Below are positions 16,087 to 24,106 of a stretch of DNA of 51,269 nucleotides, piece after piece. Each line of letters starts with the position of its first letter. Position 1 is the stretch's first letter. A model generated the notes under the pieces. It had not been told where the DNA came from, did not search any database, and saw only the letters and a program-made list of their open reading frames with translations. The position numbers and the translations under genes were made by a program. This DNA comes from JAAYJK01 sp964531295 (GTDB lineage: Bacteria > Bacillota > Syntrophomonadia > Syntrophomonadales > Syntrophomonadaceae): positions 1 to 51,269 of the forward strand of contig CAZHHJ010000002.1 of assembly GCA_964531295.1 (NCBI GenBank), given 5' to 3'.

Positions 16087-16926
16087 ATGATAAACGAGCT
16101 AATTAGCATAGAAACTGAAGATGGGATAGTCCTGCATGGGGCGTTATATGAAGCTGAGCAGGCTAAGCCGGCGGTTATTATCCAGCACGGGGCGGCCATG
16201 AACTTCTATACTGGCATGGGCAGATTTTTGCCGAGCATTTTAATTAACCATGGTTACACCTGCCTGAGTGCTAACAACCGGGGGCACGATTTTGGAACTG
16301 CTCCGGATAATGATAAAAAGCCAGTTATTGGTTTAATGCGGGATGTATTCAAAGATTGTATTAAAGATACTCGGGCCATGATAGCATTTATGAGCAACAG
16401 AGGATATAAACGCCTGGTGCTCTTGGCACACAGCCAGGCCATTCCTAAGATTGTCTATGCCCAGAACCAGGCCCAGTTTCCGGAAGTGGCAGGATTAGTG
16501 CTGATAAGTCCTCCGCCATCGGTGACCGAGATGATGCGTTATCTGGCTACAGACGATTATTATGAGCGAGGATTATTTAAAGCGCGAGAATTAAATGAGC
16601 TGGGTATGGGAGAACAGCTTATTGTATTGAAAGGCCGGGGAACCATGCCCTGGATTTTCACCGCTAAAACTTTTTTGAGTTTTTATGGACCAGGCACTCC
16701 GGCCGACACTGAAGAACTGGTCCGAAATATCTACTGCCCGATGCTTATAAGCAGGGGGGGCCAGGATTTTCCGCCGGTCAGTCCGGCTTTAGTGGAGAGG
16801 ATTAAGGCTAAGGCCGCTGTTTTTGATACAACTATGTCAGTAGAGATACCCGGTGCAGACCATTTCTATAGTGAACATGAAGAGGAATTAGGAAGAGTGA
16901 TCGTGGAATGGTTGGAGCGCTTGTAG
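16087..16926 (+). CDS. Alpha/beta hydrolase
   Basis: 279 residues from ATG 16087. The order of elements is that of the fold: IIQHGAAMNF (oxyanion region), SANNRGHDFG, the nucleophile elbow LAHSQA with its serine (the last glycine of G-x-S-x-G is alanine), an acid in ISRGGQDFPPVS, and a histidine in GADHFYSEH. Probably an esterase, lipase or lysophospholipase-like enzyme in the cytoplasm, since no signal peptide is seen; the substrate is not predictable. A TTG at 16069 would add six residues but has no ribosome site, while GGGGAG lies ten bases before the ATG. The TlpA gene follows after 55 bases. Confidence 0.8.
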   Translation: MINELISIETEDGIVLHGALYEAEQAKPAVIIQHGAAMNFYTGMGRFLPSILINHGYTCLSANNRGHDFGTAPDNDKKPVIGLMRDVFKDCIKDTRAMIAFMSNRGYKRLVLLAHSQAIPKIVYAQNQAQFPEVAGLVLISPPPSVTEMMRYLATDDYYERGLFKARELNELGMGEQLIVLKGRGTMPWIFTAKTFLSFYGPGTPADTEELVRNIYCPMLISRGGQDFPPVSPALVERIKAKAAVFDTTMSVEIPGADHFYSEHEEELGRVIVEWLERL

Positions 16927-16981
16927 GGGTCATTGTTGGGGGCATATGCCAGGGATATATGTAAAAATGGAGGATCGGCAC

Positions 16982-17557
16982 ATGAGAAGATGGGGTATCA
17001 TTTTCCTGGGTATATTGCTACTAAGTGTTTTATGGGGATGTGATAAGGTAGCGGACCCCAAGGATAGCAGTTCTGATAGCGGATCTATCAGCCAGGATAG
17101 TGAAGAATTTGGGGCTGGTACGGTACTGCCTGATTTCAAAGCTGTTGACCTGGAGAATAACTATGTAACTAATGAAATATTCGGTAAATCTGAACTTACC
17201 ATGATAAATATTTGGGCTACTTATTGCGGACCGTGCATAAATGAGATGCCCGATCTGCAAAGACTGCATGAGGATATTCAGGCCAGGAATGTACAAATCA
17301 TTGGTATCGTGGCCGATAAAAAGCTGCCTGCCGCCCGGGAGATAGCTGCGGCCCTGGAAATTACTTATGTGAACCTTTTGCCGGATCGCTCATTAACAGA
17401 GCATCTGATCAGCCAATTTGATTATGTGCCGGTTACAGTATTTGTCGATTCTGAAGGCCGGCTCTTGGATACTATTATTAGCGGCAGCCGGGATTATAGC
17501 ACTTACCTGAAGACAATTGACGAGATCCTGGCCAGGCAGAGCAAGAGCCACACATGA
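16982..17557 (+). CDS. TlpA/ResA-like thioredoxin-fold lipoprotein
   Basis: 191 residues. The N-terminal signal ends in a lipobox (SVLWGC, C20), so the protein should be anchored outside the membrane. After a serine/aspartate linker, the thioredoxin domain shows GTVLPDFKAVDL, then NIWATYCGPCINEMP with the redox pair C82 and C85, and a cis-proline segment (YVPVTVFVD). Such proteins reduce or isomerise disulfides outside the cell. ATG 16982 has GGAGG eight bases upstream; the earlier in-frame ATG at 16946 has none. It is the first gene of a tight operon with a CXXC micro-protein and a 4Fe-4S membrane protein, which suggests electrons reach it across the membrane. Confidence 0.9.
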   Translation: MRRWGIIFLGILLLSVLWGCDKVADPKDSSSDSGSISQDSEEFGAGTVLPDFKAVDLENNYVTNEIFGKSELTMINIWATYCGPCINEMPDLQRLHEDIQARNVQIIGIVADKKLPAAREIAAALEITYVNLLPDRSLTEHLISQFDYVPVTVFVDSEGRLLDTIISGSRDYSTYLKTIDEILARQSKSHT

Positions 17558-17592
17558 AAGGCGGAAGATCCTCATCAATAAAAAACATTTGA
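17554..17592 (+). other. 12-codon mini-ORF linking TlpA to the CXXC protein (possible frameshift)
   Basis: ATG at 17554 overlaps the TlpA stop as ATGA and encodes MKGGRSSSIKNI before TGA at 17590, which overlaps the next TTG as TTGA. One extra A in the six-A run 17580-17585 would fuse it in frame to the CXXC protein. Confidence 0.5.
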
Positions 17593-17711
17593 GAATAATT
17601 CTCCTGGCCGCTGGCGCAGTTATGTTGCTACTCGGGGTGTTTCGGGGTGAGGCGGTCAGTCTATATGAGAAAGCGATAAAGATTTGCCTGGAATGTATAG
17701 GGATGGGTTGA
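17589..17711 (+). CDS. CXXC motif micro-protein, CD1871A-like
   Basis: A 40-residue protein from TTG 17589: one membrane helix (IILLAAGAVMLLLGVF), then RGEA and a C-terminal CLEC motif (KICLECIGMG). This matches a family of very short Clostridia membrane proteins with a CXXC at the C-terminus. The frame can be opened further (TTG 17517) but those codons overlap TlpA and look unlike protein. The expected N-terminus appears to be encoded in the other frame from ATG 17554, so the gene may carry a one-base deletion. It lies between TlpA and a 4Fe-4S membrane protein; the stop is one base from the next start. Its CXXC may relay electrons or disulfides between them. Confidence 0.7.
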   Translation: MRIILLAAGAVMLLLGVFRGEAVSLYEKAIKICLECIGMG

Positions 17712-17712
17712 T

Positions 17713-18555
17713 TTGAAGAGGAGAACAGTACAATATATAAGCACTCTGCTCAGTAACCTTAACCTGTCTGGTTTTATCTCGGGTCGAATATACCAGGGGG
17801 CTAGCAAACATATTTGCGTACCGGGATTAAACTGTTATTCCTGCCCGGCTGCTATAGGTGCCTGCCCTTTAGGGGCCTTGCAGACCATCCTGGCCAGCAG
17901 CAGATATACTTTCTCCTATTATGTTGGCGGAACTCTCATGCTCCTGGGGGTCTTTATGGGCCGCTATATCTGTGGATGGCTCTGCCCTTTTGGACTCGTT
18001 CAGGAACTTTTACATAAACTGCCTTCCTCGACCTGGATCATACCACGCTGGGCGGGGTATATTAAATATGTGATACTGCTTGTTTTTGTATTATTTTTGC
18101 CTATGGTTTTAGTGAATAAGCTGGGAATAGGGGACCCTTATTTCTGTAAATATATATGTCCGGCAGGAACTCTGGAAGGAAGTATACCGCTGTTGGCCAG
18201 CCATTCTGACTTGCGGGATGCGGCTGGGAGCCTGTTTCTATTTAAATTATTCTTACTGATAATGACAATAATACTCTCTATCCTATCCTTTCGTCCCTTC
18301 TGTAAGATTATCTGCCCGCTGGGTGCCATATATGGCTTATTTAACCCTATTAGTATTTACCGCTACCGGGTGGATGCGGAAAAATGTATTGAGTGCGGGC
18401 AATGCGCCCGGAACTGTAAAATGGGTGTGGCCATGTATAAGGAACCTAACAGCCCAGAGTGTATTCGCTGTGGAGAATGCCTTTCTACTTGCCCGGTGCA
18501 GGCTATCAGCACTACTTTTAAAATAGATGAAGATTGTATCAAGAGCAGTGCCTGA
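17713..18555 (+). CDS. NapH-like 4Fe-4S polyferredoxin membrane protein
   Basis: 280 residues. Several membrane helices are interleaved with conserved cysteines: CVPGLNCYSCPAAIGACPLGA (from residue 35), GRYICGWLCPFGLVQE, YFCKYICPAGTLEG and FCKIICPLGAIYGLF, the pattern of the NapH/NosR/CcoG-like electron-transfer family. The C-terminus carries two classical 4Fe-4S motifs, C225/C228/C231/C235 and C250/C253/C256/C260. It probably moves electrons from a cytoplasmic donor or the quinone pool to an acceptor across the membrane. TTG 17713 lies one base after the preceding stop, with GGGATGGG upstream. Third gene of the TlpA operon; a hairpin follows at 18587. Confidence 0.88.
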   Translation: MKRRTVQYISTLLSNLNLSGFISGRIYQGASKHICVPGLNCYSCPAAIGACPLGALQTILASSRYTFSYYVGGTLMLLGVFMGRYICGWLCPFGLVQELLHKLPSSTWIIPRWAGYIKYVILLVFVLFLPMVLVNKLGIGDPYFCKYICPAGTLEGSIPLLASHSDLRDAAGSLFLFKLFLLIMTIILSILSFRPFCKIICPLGAIYGLFNPISIYRYRVDAEKCIECGQCARNCKMGVAMYKEPNSPECIRCGECLSTCPVQAISTTFKIDEDCIKSSA

Positions 18556-18586
18556 GGCAGTGAATTATATTGGACAGTTATGGCAC

Positions 18587-18624
18587 GAGACTTTGGTATA
18601 TGCATATTCGCCAAAGTCTCTTTT
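18587..18624 (+). terminator. Terminator-like inverted repeat
   Basis: GAGACTTTGG (18587-18596) pairs with CCAAAGTCTC (18611-18620), followed by TTTT. It can end the TlpA operon. Its inner CTTTGG/CCAAAG partly resembles the inverted repeat at 18672, so it might also be a second activator site. Confidence 0.6.
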
Positions 18625-18671
18625 GCGCTTGCAAGTGCGCCTAAAGTCGAAAGTAAGTCAGGGTTAAAATT

Positions 18672-18699
18672 AAGTATTTGGCAAGATCGCCAAATACTT
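18672..18699 (+). promoter_or_regulatory. Candidate upstream activator sequence (perfect inverted repeat)
   Basis: AAGTATTTGGC (18672-18682) and GCCAAATACTT (18689-18699) are exact reverse complements with a six-base spacer. The centre lies about 85 bases before the -24 GG of the sigma-54 promoter, the usual distance for an enhancer-binding activator. No T-run follows, so it is not a simple terminator. The likely binder is the Fis-type activator encoded at 24107-25489; that is inference. Confidence 0.6.
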
Positions 18700-18766
18700 T
18701 ACGCCAATAAATTTTAATATATGAAGAGAAAGCGAATAGAACCGCATCTCCAGGCAATGAGAAACA

Positions 18767-18784
18767 TTGGCATGAAAATTGCTT
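18767..18784 (+). promoter_or_regulatory. Sigma-54 (-24/-12) promoter of the acyl-CoA gene cluster
   Basis: TTGGCATGAAAATTGCTT matches the consensus TGGCACG-N4-TTGCW with one difference in the -24 block. GG (18769-18770) and GC (18781-18782) are exactly ten bases apart, as required. The predicted transcript starts near 18794, about 100 bases before the enoyl-CoA hydratase ATG. Confidence 0.8.
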
Positions 18785-18893
18785 CTATTTAGCAACAGGG
18801 CTGTAAAAGGGGGTGGAGAAGCAAAAGCCTGACACCCAGGCATAAAAATGGGCCGGGGATCGTATGATTATACCAAATAAGGGGGAGGTTGCT

Positions 18894-19673
18894 ATGGATT
18901 TTAAAACCCTACTTTTTAAGCAAGAGGATGGATTAGGGACCATAACCTTAAATCGGCCAGAATCCTTAAATGGTCTGAATGATGTTCTACTGGAAGAATT
19001 ATCCCTGCTGATGGATGAGATCGCCCGGGATGATGAGGTGCGGGTTGTCATCCTGACTGGAGGCAACAGAGTCTTTGCGGCCGGGGGAGATATTGCTTAC
19101 ATAGCCTCACTGGATACCATGGGTGCAGCAAAATTCGTTGCTTTAGCACAGGCGGCCTTGAATAAGATCGATAATCTTGATAAACCGGTGATAGCAGTCA
19201 TTAATGGTGTGGCTCTGGGGGGAGGTTGTGAACTGGCTCTGGCTGCAGATATCCGTTTGGCTTCTGAAGGAACGGTATTCGCTTTGCCGGAGATAAACCT
19301 AGGAATTATACCTGGAGCAGGTGGCACCCAGAGGCTGGCCAGGACGGTAGGGCCAGGCTGGGCTAAATACATTATATATACCGGCGACAACATTGATACA
19401 GATAGGGCATTGCAGATTGGCCTTGTAAACCAGGTCTTTCCTAAAGAAATACTGATGGAAGAAGCCTTTAAACTGGCGGGAAAACTAGCTGCCAAATCTC
19501 CCCTGGCTCTTAAAGCGGCTAAAAATTGTATTAATTATGGGAACGGTGTAGATCTCGCCTCAGGGATGTTGTACGAACAAAAATCCTGGGCCATGTTGTT
19601 TGCCAGCCAGGATCAGAAAGAGGGTTTTACAGCCTTTTTAGAAAAGAGAAAACCGATTTTTACCGGTAGGTAG
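18894..19673 (+). CDS. Enoyl-CoA hydratase (crotonase)
   Basis: 259 residues, the usual length. The crotonase signature is complete: oxyanion-hole segments RVFAAGGDIAYI and NGVALGGGCELALAADIR, and catalytic glutamates in GGGCEL and LPEINLGIIPGAGGTQRL. It hydrates crotonyl-CoA to 3-hydroxybutyryl-CoA or similar short-chain substrates in the cytoplasm. ATG 18894 follows GGGGGAGG; the upstream in-frame ATG at 18864 has no such site. First gene after the sigma-54 promoter and 55 bases ahead of an acyl-CoA dehydrogenase, so the two catalyse consecutive beta-oxidation steps. No 3-hydroxyacyl-CoA dehydrogenase or thiolase is in the window. Confidence 0.93.
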   Translation: MDFKTLLFKQEDGLGTITLNRPESLNGLNDVLLEELSLLMDEIARDDEVRVVILTGGNRVFAAGGDIAYIASLDTMGAAKFVALAQAALNKIDNLDKPVIAVINGVALGGGCELALAADIRLASEGTVFALPEINLGIIPGAGGTQRLARTVGPGWAKYIIYTGDNIDTDRALQIGLVNQVFPKEILMEEAFKLAGKLAAKSPLALKAAKNCINYGNGVDLASGMLYEQKSWAMLFASQDQKEGFTAFLEKRKPIFTGR

Positions 19674-19728
19674 GTGGCGCAGATAGAAATTTTGTCAGTT
19701 GCCTGAAATAGAAGGAGGAGGAATATAT

Positions 19729-20868
19729 ATGGATTTTCGCTTGACTGAAGAACAAGAGATGATTCGGAAGATGGCTCGGGATTTTGCCGACAATGAGGTC
19801 TTACCCTATTGTCAGCAGTGGGATGAAGAACATATATTTCCCTGGGAAACCATTAGTAAGCTGCAGGAACTGGGGCTTATGACTTGCGGTGTACCGGCTG
19901 AATATGGCGGACCGGGTATCGATCATCTCGGGCAATGCATTGTGGCGGAAGAAATAAGCCGGGGAGATGCAGGTCTGGCCACTACTATGGCTGCCAGTAC
20001 ACTCTTGGGACCTGACCCGGTGTTCATCGCGGCCAGCGATGAACAAAAGAAATGGTGGTATGGGCGGATGATGGAAGGTGCTATTACCGCTTTCTGTTTG
20101 ACTGAGCCAGGTGCTGGGTCTGATGCGGGAGGATTGTCTACCCGCTGTGTGAAGGACGGGGATGACTATATCCTTAATGGCACCAAGCAGTTTATAAGCA
20201 ACGGAGGAGTTGCTAAATTGTATACGGTTTTTGCTACCCTGGATAGAAAATTAGGACACAAAGGTATATGCAGTTTTATGGTAGATCGCGATACCCCGGG
20301 AATCAGTATCAGTAAACCGGAGAATAAGATGGGCATCAGGAGTTCTAATACCACCCAGGTAATATTCGAAGATGTAAGGGTTCCGGCCCGCAATCTGCTG
20401 GGCAAAGAAGGGGATGGCATGAAAATAGCTATGAAGACCCTGGATATCTCCCGTGCGGTGGTGGGAGCCATGGCGGTAGGGATTGCCCAGGGGGCTTTTG
20501 AATGCGCGGTACAGTATGCCAAGGACAGGCAGCAATTTGGAAAACCTATTGCGAGTTTCCAGGCGGTGCAGTTTATGCTGGCAGATATGTCAGTGATGGT
20601 TGAAACCGCACGCCTTTTATATCAAAAAGCGGCTAACAATCAGGATATGGGTCTGCCCTATACCCGGGAAGCATCGCTGGCTAAATACTGGGGCGGGGAA
20701 GCAGCGATGAAAGTGAGCCTTAATGCGGTTCAGGTCCACGGAGGTTATGGATATACTAAAGAGTATATGGTTGAGAAATATATGCGGGATGCTAAGATAT
20801 TCCAAATATTTGAAGGCACGGCTGAAGTTCAAAGGCTGGTAATTGCCGGTGACGTTCTCCGCGGCTAA
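19729..20868 (+). CDS. Short-chain acyl-CoA dehydrogenase (butyryl-CoA dehydrogenase type)
   Basis: 379 residues, the standard length. The FAD-binding motif AFCLTEPGAGSDAGGLST, the central segment KMGIRSSNTTQVIFEDVRVP and the catalytic glutamate in QIFEGTAEVQRLVIAG are all present, as is QVHGGYGYTKEY. It oxidises a saturated acyl-CoA to the enoyl-CoA, passing electrons to electron-transferring flavoprotein; in syntrophs this is the energy-demanding step. ATG 19729 has GGAGGAGG seven bases upstream; an in-frame start at 19699 has none. Co-transcribed with the hydratase. Chain-length preference is inferred from length and context only. Confidence 0.94.
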   Translation: MDFRLTEEQEMIRKMARDFADNEVLPYCQQWDEEHIFPWETISKLQELGLMTCGVPAEYGGPGIDHLGQCIVAEEISRGDAGLATTMAASTLLGPDPVFIAASDEQKKWWYGRMMEGAITAFCLTEPGAGSDAGGLSTRCVKDGDDYILNGTKQFISNGGVAKLYTVFATLDRKLGHKGICSFMVDRDTPGISISKPENKMGIRSSNTTQVIFEDVRVPARNLLGKEGDGMKIAMKTLDISRAVVGAMAVGIAQGAFECAVQYAKDRQQFGKPIASFQAVQFMLADMSVMVETARLLYQKAANNQDMGLPYTREASLAKYWGGEAAMKVSLNAVQVHGGYGYTKEYMVEKYMRDAKIFQIFEGTAEVQRLVIAGDVLRG

Positions 20869-21009
20869 GAGTCATTTTAGGCTGTATAATGGGCGCTTAA
20901 AGCTTTTCCTGGCTGCTTTTAAGCTTTCCGTTATACCAGTCGTTTCAATCCAAGAGCAGAACTAATAATTGCCAAAGATATTTTTTGATTGTTTGAAGGA
21001 GGAGTATTG

Positions 21010-22356
21010 ATGTTTAGCAGTGAGTATAAAAAGAAATTTCGCACTCCCGAAGAAGCTGTAAAGGTAGTCAAATCCGGAGACTGGGTGGACTATATGTATT
21101 TTAACGGCTACCCCAAAGCTCTGGATAAAGCCCTGGCTAAAAGGAAAGATGAACTCTACGGAGTCCATATTCGCAGCGGTATTTCCCTGCCCCCCTTTCC
21201 TGAGGTACCAATAAGTGATCCTACTATGGAACATTTCCAGTGGGATAGCTGGCATTACAGCGCTTGGGATGCCAAGCTGGCCGACCAGGGCATTTGTAGT
21301 TTTTCCCCTTTACTCTACCATGAAGTTCCCGGTTATTACCGGAATCGGGAAGTGGAGGTAGATGTGGCCATGCTGCGGGTCTGCCCTATGGATAAATACG
21401 GTTATTTCAATCTGGGTATAAATGCCTCTCATTGCGAAGCAGTGGTAGAAAACGCCAAAATAGCCATAGTAGAAGAAAATGAGACAATGCCCTATGTATA
21501 TGGGGGGAATGGTCATCAGCTCCATATATCAGAGATAGACTTCATCGTGCGGGGCGAAAATGAACCTATGGCCAATGCTCCGATATTGGAGGCGACCGAG
21601 GCGGAAAAAAGGATTGCTGATCATATAATGGAAGATATCCATGATGGGTCTTGCATTCAGCTGGGTATCGGCGGTCTGCCTAATTATCTGGGCAAACAAA
21701 TTGCAGCGGCCGGCTTAAAGGACCTCGGGGTCCATACCGAGATGATGGCTGATGCCTATGTCGAGATGTGGAAAAATGGCAGCATCACTGGGCGGAAAAA
21801 GGAAATTGACCGCAAACGAATAGCGTGTTCGTTTGCCCTGGGTTCGCCCGAGCTGTATGAATTTATGGATCGTAATGCCATGATCGCTTGTTATTCGGTA
21901 GATTATACCAATGATCCGGCGGTTATTGCCAGAATCTCCAATATGGTTTCCATCAATGGCTGTCTGGAAGTTGACTTCTACGGGCAGGTCACCTCTGAAA
22001 TGCAGGGACCCCGGCAGATCACTGGGACCGGGGGACAGTGGGACTTTGTTCTGGGTTCCTATCACTCCCCGGGGGGAAAGAGTTTCTTGTGCACTTCTTC
22101 CACTTTTAATGATAAAAAAGGTAATCTGCAATCCAAGATCAAGCCTTTCCTGACTCCTGGGGCAGCCTGCACGGTATCCCGGCAGATGACCCATTATATT
22201 GTTACCGAATACGGTAAAGCTTTGATGAAGTGCCAGTCGATCTGGAAGAGGACTGAGAGCTTGATCGATATTGCCCATCCAGATTTTCGGGATGAGCTAA
22301 TAAAAGAGGCTACTGATCTGGGGTTTTGGAAAAGAAGCAATAAAATTGAAGCTTAA
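21010..22356 (+). CDS. Acyl-CoA:acetate / 4-hydroxybutyrate CoA-transferase family protein (copy A)
   Basis: 448 residues. The family signatures are clear: CPMDKYGYFNLGINAS, IQLGIGGLPNYLGKQI, and LGVHTEMMAD, whose glutamate (E244) aligns with the thioester-forming glutamate of 4-hydroxybutyrate CoA-transferase; ITGTGGQWDFVLGS is the second glycine-rich loop. It swaps CoA between an acyl-CoA and acetate or another acid, activating fatty acids without direct use of ATP. ATG 21010 has GGAGGAG upstream; an in-frame ATG at 20989 is less well placed. It follows the acyl-CoA dehydrogenase after 141 bases and is followed by a paralogue. Confidence 0.9.
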   Translation: MFSSEYKKKFRTPEEAVKVVKSGDWVDYMYFNGYPKALDKALAKRKDELYGVHIRSGISLPPFPEVPISDPTMEHFQWDSWHYSAWDAKLADQGICSFSPLLYHEVPGYYRNREVEVDVAMLRVCPMDKYGYFNLGINASHCEAVVENAKIAIVEENETMPYVYGGNGHQLHISEIDFIVRGENEPMANAPILEATEAEKRIADHIMEDIHDGSCIQLGIGGLPNYLGKQIAAAGLKDLGVHTEMMADAYVEMWKNGSITGRKKEIDRKRIACSFALGSPELYEFMDRNAMIACYSVDYTNDPAVIARISNMVSINGCLEVDFYGQVTSEMQGPRQITGTGGQWDFVLGSYHSPGGKSFLCTSSTFNDKKGNLQSKIKPFLTPGAACTVSRQMTHYIVTEYGKALMKCQSIWKRTESLIDIAHPDFRDELIKEATDLGFWKRSNKIEA

Positions 22357-22523
22357 ACTGCTGTTTGTTATTGTCGGGAAAGTTGAGTCCCTGCTGATAT
22401 TCCACAATTATGCAGCAGGCAGACAGCTGCTAAGCGCTAGGGGCAGTAAGCTGGGCCGGTGAATAAAGCAATAATTCTTTACTATTTACTAAAATATAAT
22501 TCTAGTTCAAGGGGGAGAGAAAA

Positions 22524-23870
22524 TTGAGTTATTGGCGGGAATACAGCAGCAAAGTAGTATCCGCAGCTGAAGCAGCAGGAGTAATTAAATCTGGAGATTG
22601 GATTGACTATGGTACCATGAATAGTCAGGTAGTCAGTTTGGACCGGGCCCTGGCAGCCAGAAAAGATGAGCTGGAAGATATCAAGATATGGAGCCTTTTA
22701 AACATCATTCCAGGCCGAATACTGGAAGTTGACCCGGAGGGTGAAACTTTTACTTGGAATTCCTGGCATTTGTCTGGCCTGGACCGTGCTCTGATCAAAA
22801 GAGGTTGTCCGGTTTATTATTCTCCTATGCGTTATTCAGAGCTGCCCAGGTATGTCAGGGAACATATCGATCCCCTGGCTGTGGCCATGCTGCAGGTGGG
22901 GCCTATGGATGAACACGGTTATTTCAATTTTGGCCCTCAGGGCTCACATACTCGGGCAGTCTGTGAGCGGGCCCAGGTGGTCATGGTGGAAATAAACCAG
23001 AATATGCCGCGCTGTCTGGGAGGGTATGAAGAGGCGGTGCATATAACAGAAGTGGATTATATAGTGGAAGGCGATAATCCTGCCCTGAGGGAACTCCCGA
23101 GCAGTCCATACACCGCCGTGGATGAAAAAGCAGCCCTATTTATTATCGAGGAAATGAGAGATGAGTGCTGTATACAGTTGGGAATCGGGGGAATGCCCAA
23201 CGCGGTGGGCAAGATGATAGCGGATTCAGATTTGAAGGATCTGGGCTGTCATACTGAAATGCTGGTGGATGCTTATGTAGACATGTTTGAGGCGGGCCGC
23301 CTCACTAATATGAAAAAAAACATTGATCCCGGGAAAATGGTATATACTTTTGCCCTGGGCTCGCAAAGACTTTATGAGTTTATCAACAATAATTTACGCT
23401 GTGCCATGTATCCGGTTAATTATACTAATAATCCAGGCATTGCCGCTTCAAATGATAATCTGATCAGCATTAACAATGCAATAGAAGTGGACCTTTATGG
23501 ACAGGTATGCTCAGAATCGGTAGGAACCAGGATAATCAGCGGCACCGGGGGACAGCTGGATTTTGTGCTGGCCGGGTATGAATCACGGGGGGGCAAATCT
23601 TTTGTTTGTCTGCCATCATGCAACATCGATAAGGCCGGTAATATAGTGAGCAGAATAGTCCCGACCTTAACCCCGGGGTCTATAGTGACCGCCCCTCGTG
23701 CAGTGGCCCAGTATATAGTTACTGAATATGGGAAGTTTGAAATGAAGGGCAGGTCGGTGTGGCAGCGGGCAGAGGGGCTTATCAATCTGGCCCATCCGCA
23801 AGTGCGGGATGACCTGGTGAAAAGTGCTGAGGAACAGGGCATCTGGAGAAAAGTCAATAAAGCTTTATAG
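22524..23870 (+). CDS. Acyl-CoA:acetate / 4-hydroxybutyrate CoA-transferase family protein (copy B)
   Basis: 448 residues, the same length as copy A and clearly a paralogue, but diverged throughout, for example GTMNSQVVSLDRAL against YFNGYPKALDKAL in copy A. The active-site glutamate is kept (LGCHTEMLVD, E245), as are VGPMDEHGYFNFGPQGS and ISGTGGQLDFVLAG. The divergence lies partly in the N-terminal substrate region, so a different acid or direction is likely. TTG 22524 follows GGGGGAG at 22511-22517. The transcript of the cluster ends just after it at a 24-bp hairpin. Function as a CoA-transferase is secure; substrate is not. Confidence 0.9.
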   Translation: MSYWREYSSKVVSAAEAAGVIKSGDWIDYGTMNSQVVSLDRALAARKDELEDIKIWSLLNIIPGRILEVDPEGETFTWNSWHLSGLDRALIKRGCPVYYSPMRYSELPRYVREHIDPLAVAMLQVGPMDEHGYFNFGPQGSHTRAVCERAQVVMVEINQNMPRCLGGYEEAVHITEVDYIVEGDNPALRELPSSPYTAVDEKAALFIIEEMRDECCIQLGIGGMPNAVGKMIADSDLKDLGCHTEMLVDAYVDMFEAGRLTNMKKNIDPGKMVYTFALGSQRLYEFINNNLRCAMYPVNYTNNPGIAASNDNLISINNAIEVDLYGQVCSESVGTRIISGTGGQLDFVLAGYESRGGKSFVCLPSCNIDKAGNIVSRIVPTLTPGSIVTAPRAVAQYIVTEYGKFEMKGRSVWQRAEGLINLAHPQVRDDLVKSAEEQGIWRKVNKAL

Positions 23871-23888
23871 CTGCAAATGTGTGGCTCA

Positions 23889-23946
23889 GGGATCAGGCTT
23901 AACTGAACTTAAGCTAGTTTAAGTTCAGTTAAGCCTGATCCCTTTT
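23889..23946 (+). terminator. Very strong terminator closing the acyl-CoA cluster
   Basis: A perfect 24-bp stem (23889-23912 with 23919-23942) around the loop GCTAGT, followed by TTTT. It separates the CoA-transferases from the sigma-54 activator gene, so the activator must have its own promoter or depend on read-through. Confidence 0.92.
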
Positions 23947-24106
23947 ATGATATAATCTTTATAAAACTATTGACGCTCACAGTTTCCGAAGGGCAGGTTT
24001 GATTTCATAAACAATAGCTTGAATGGCTCCTGCATATTTATGTAATTCAAACCCGAGCTGTCAAGATTCAGGTTGGAATATAGACAGAAATATCAGGCTG
24101 GATTCA

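Noticed and set aside
20909..20926. Second sigma-54-like sequence (TGGCTGCTTTTAAGCTTT) before CoA-transferase A
   Set aside because: GG and GC are ten bases apart but the -12 block is TAAGC rather than TTGC, and it lies in a weak AAAGCTT hairpin region between co-directional genes.
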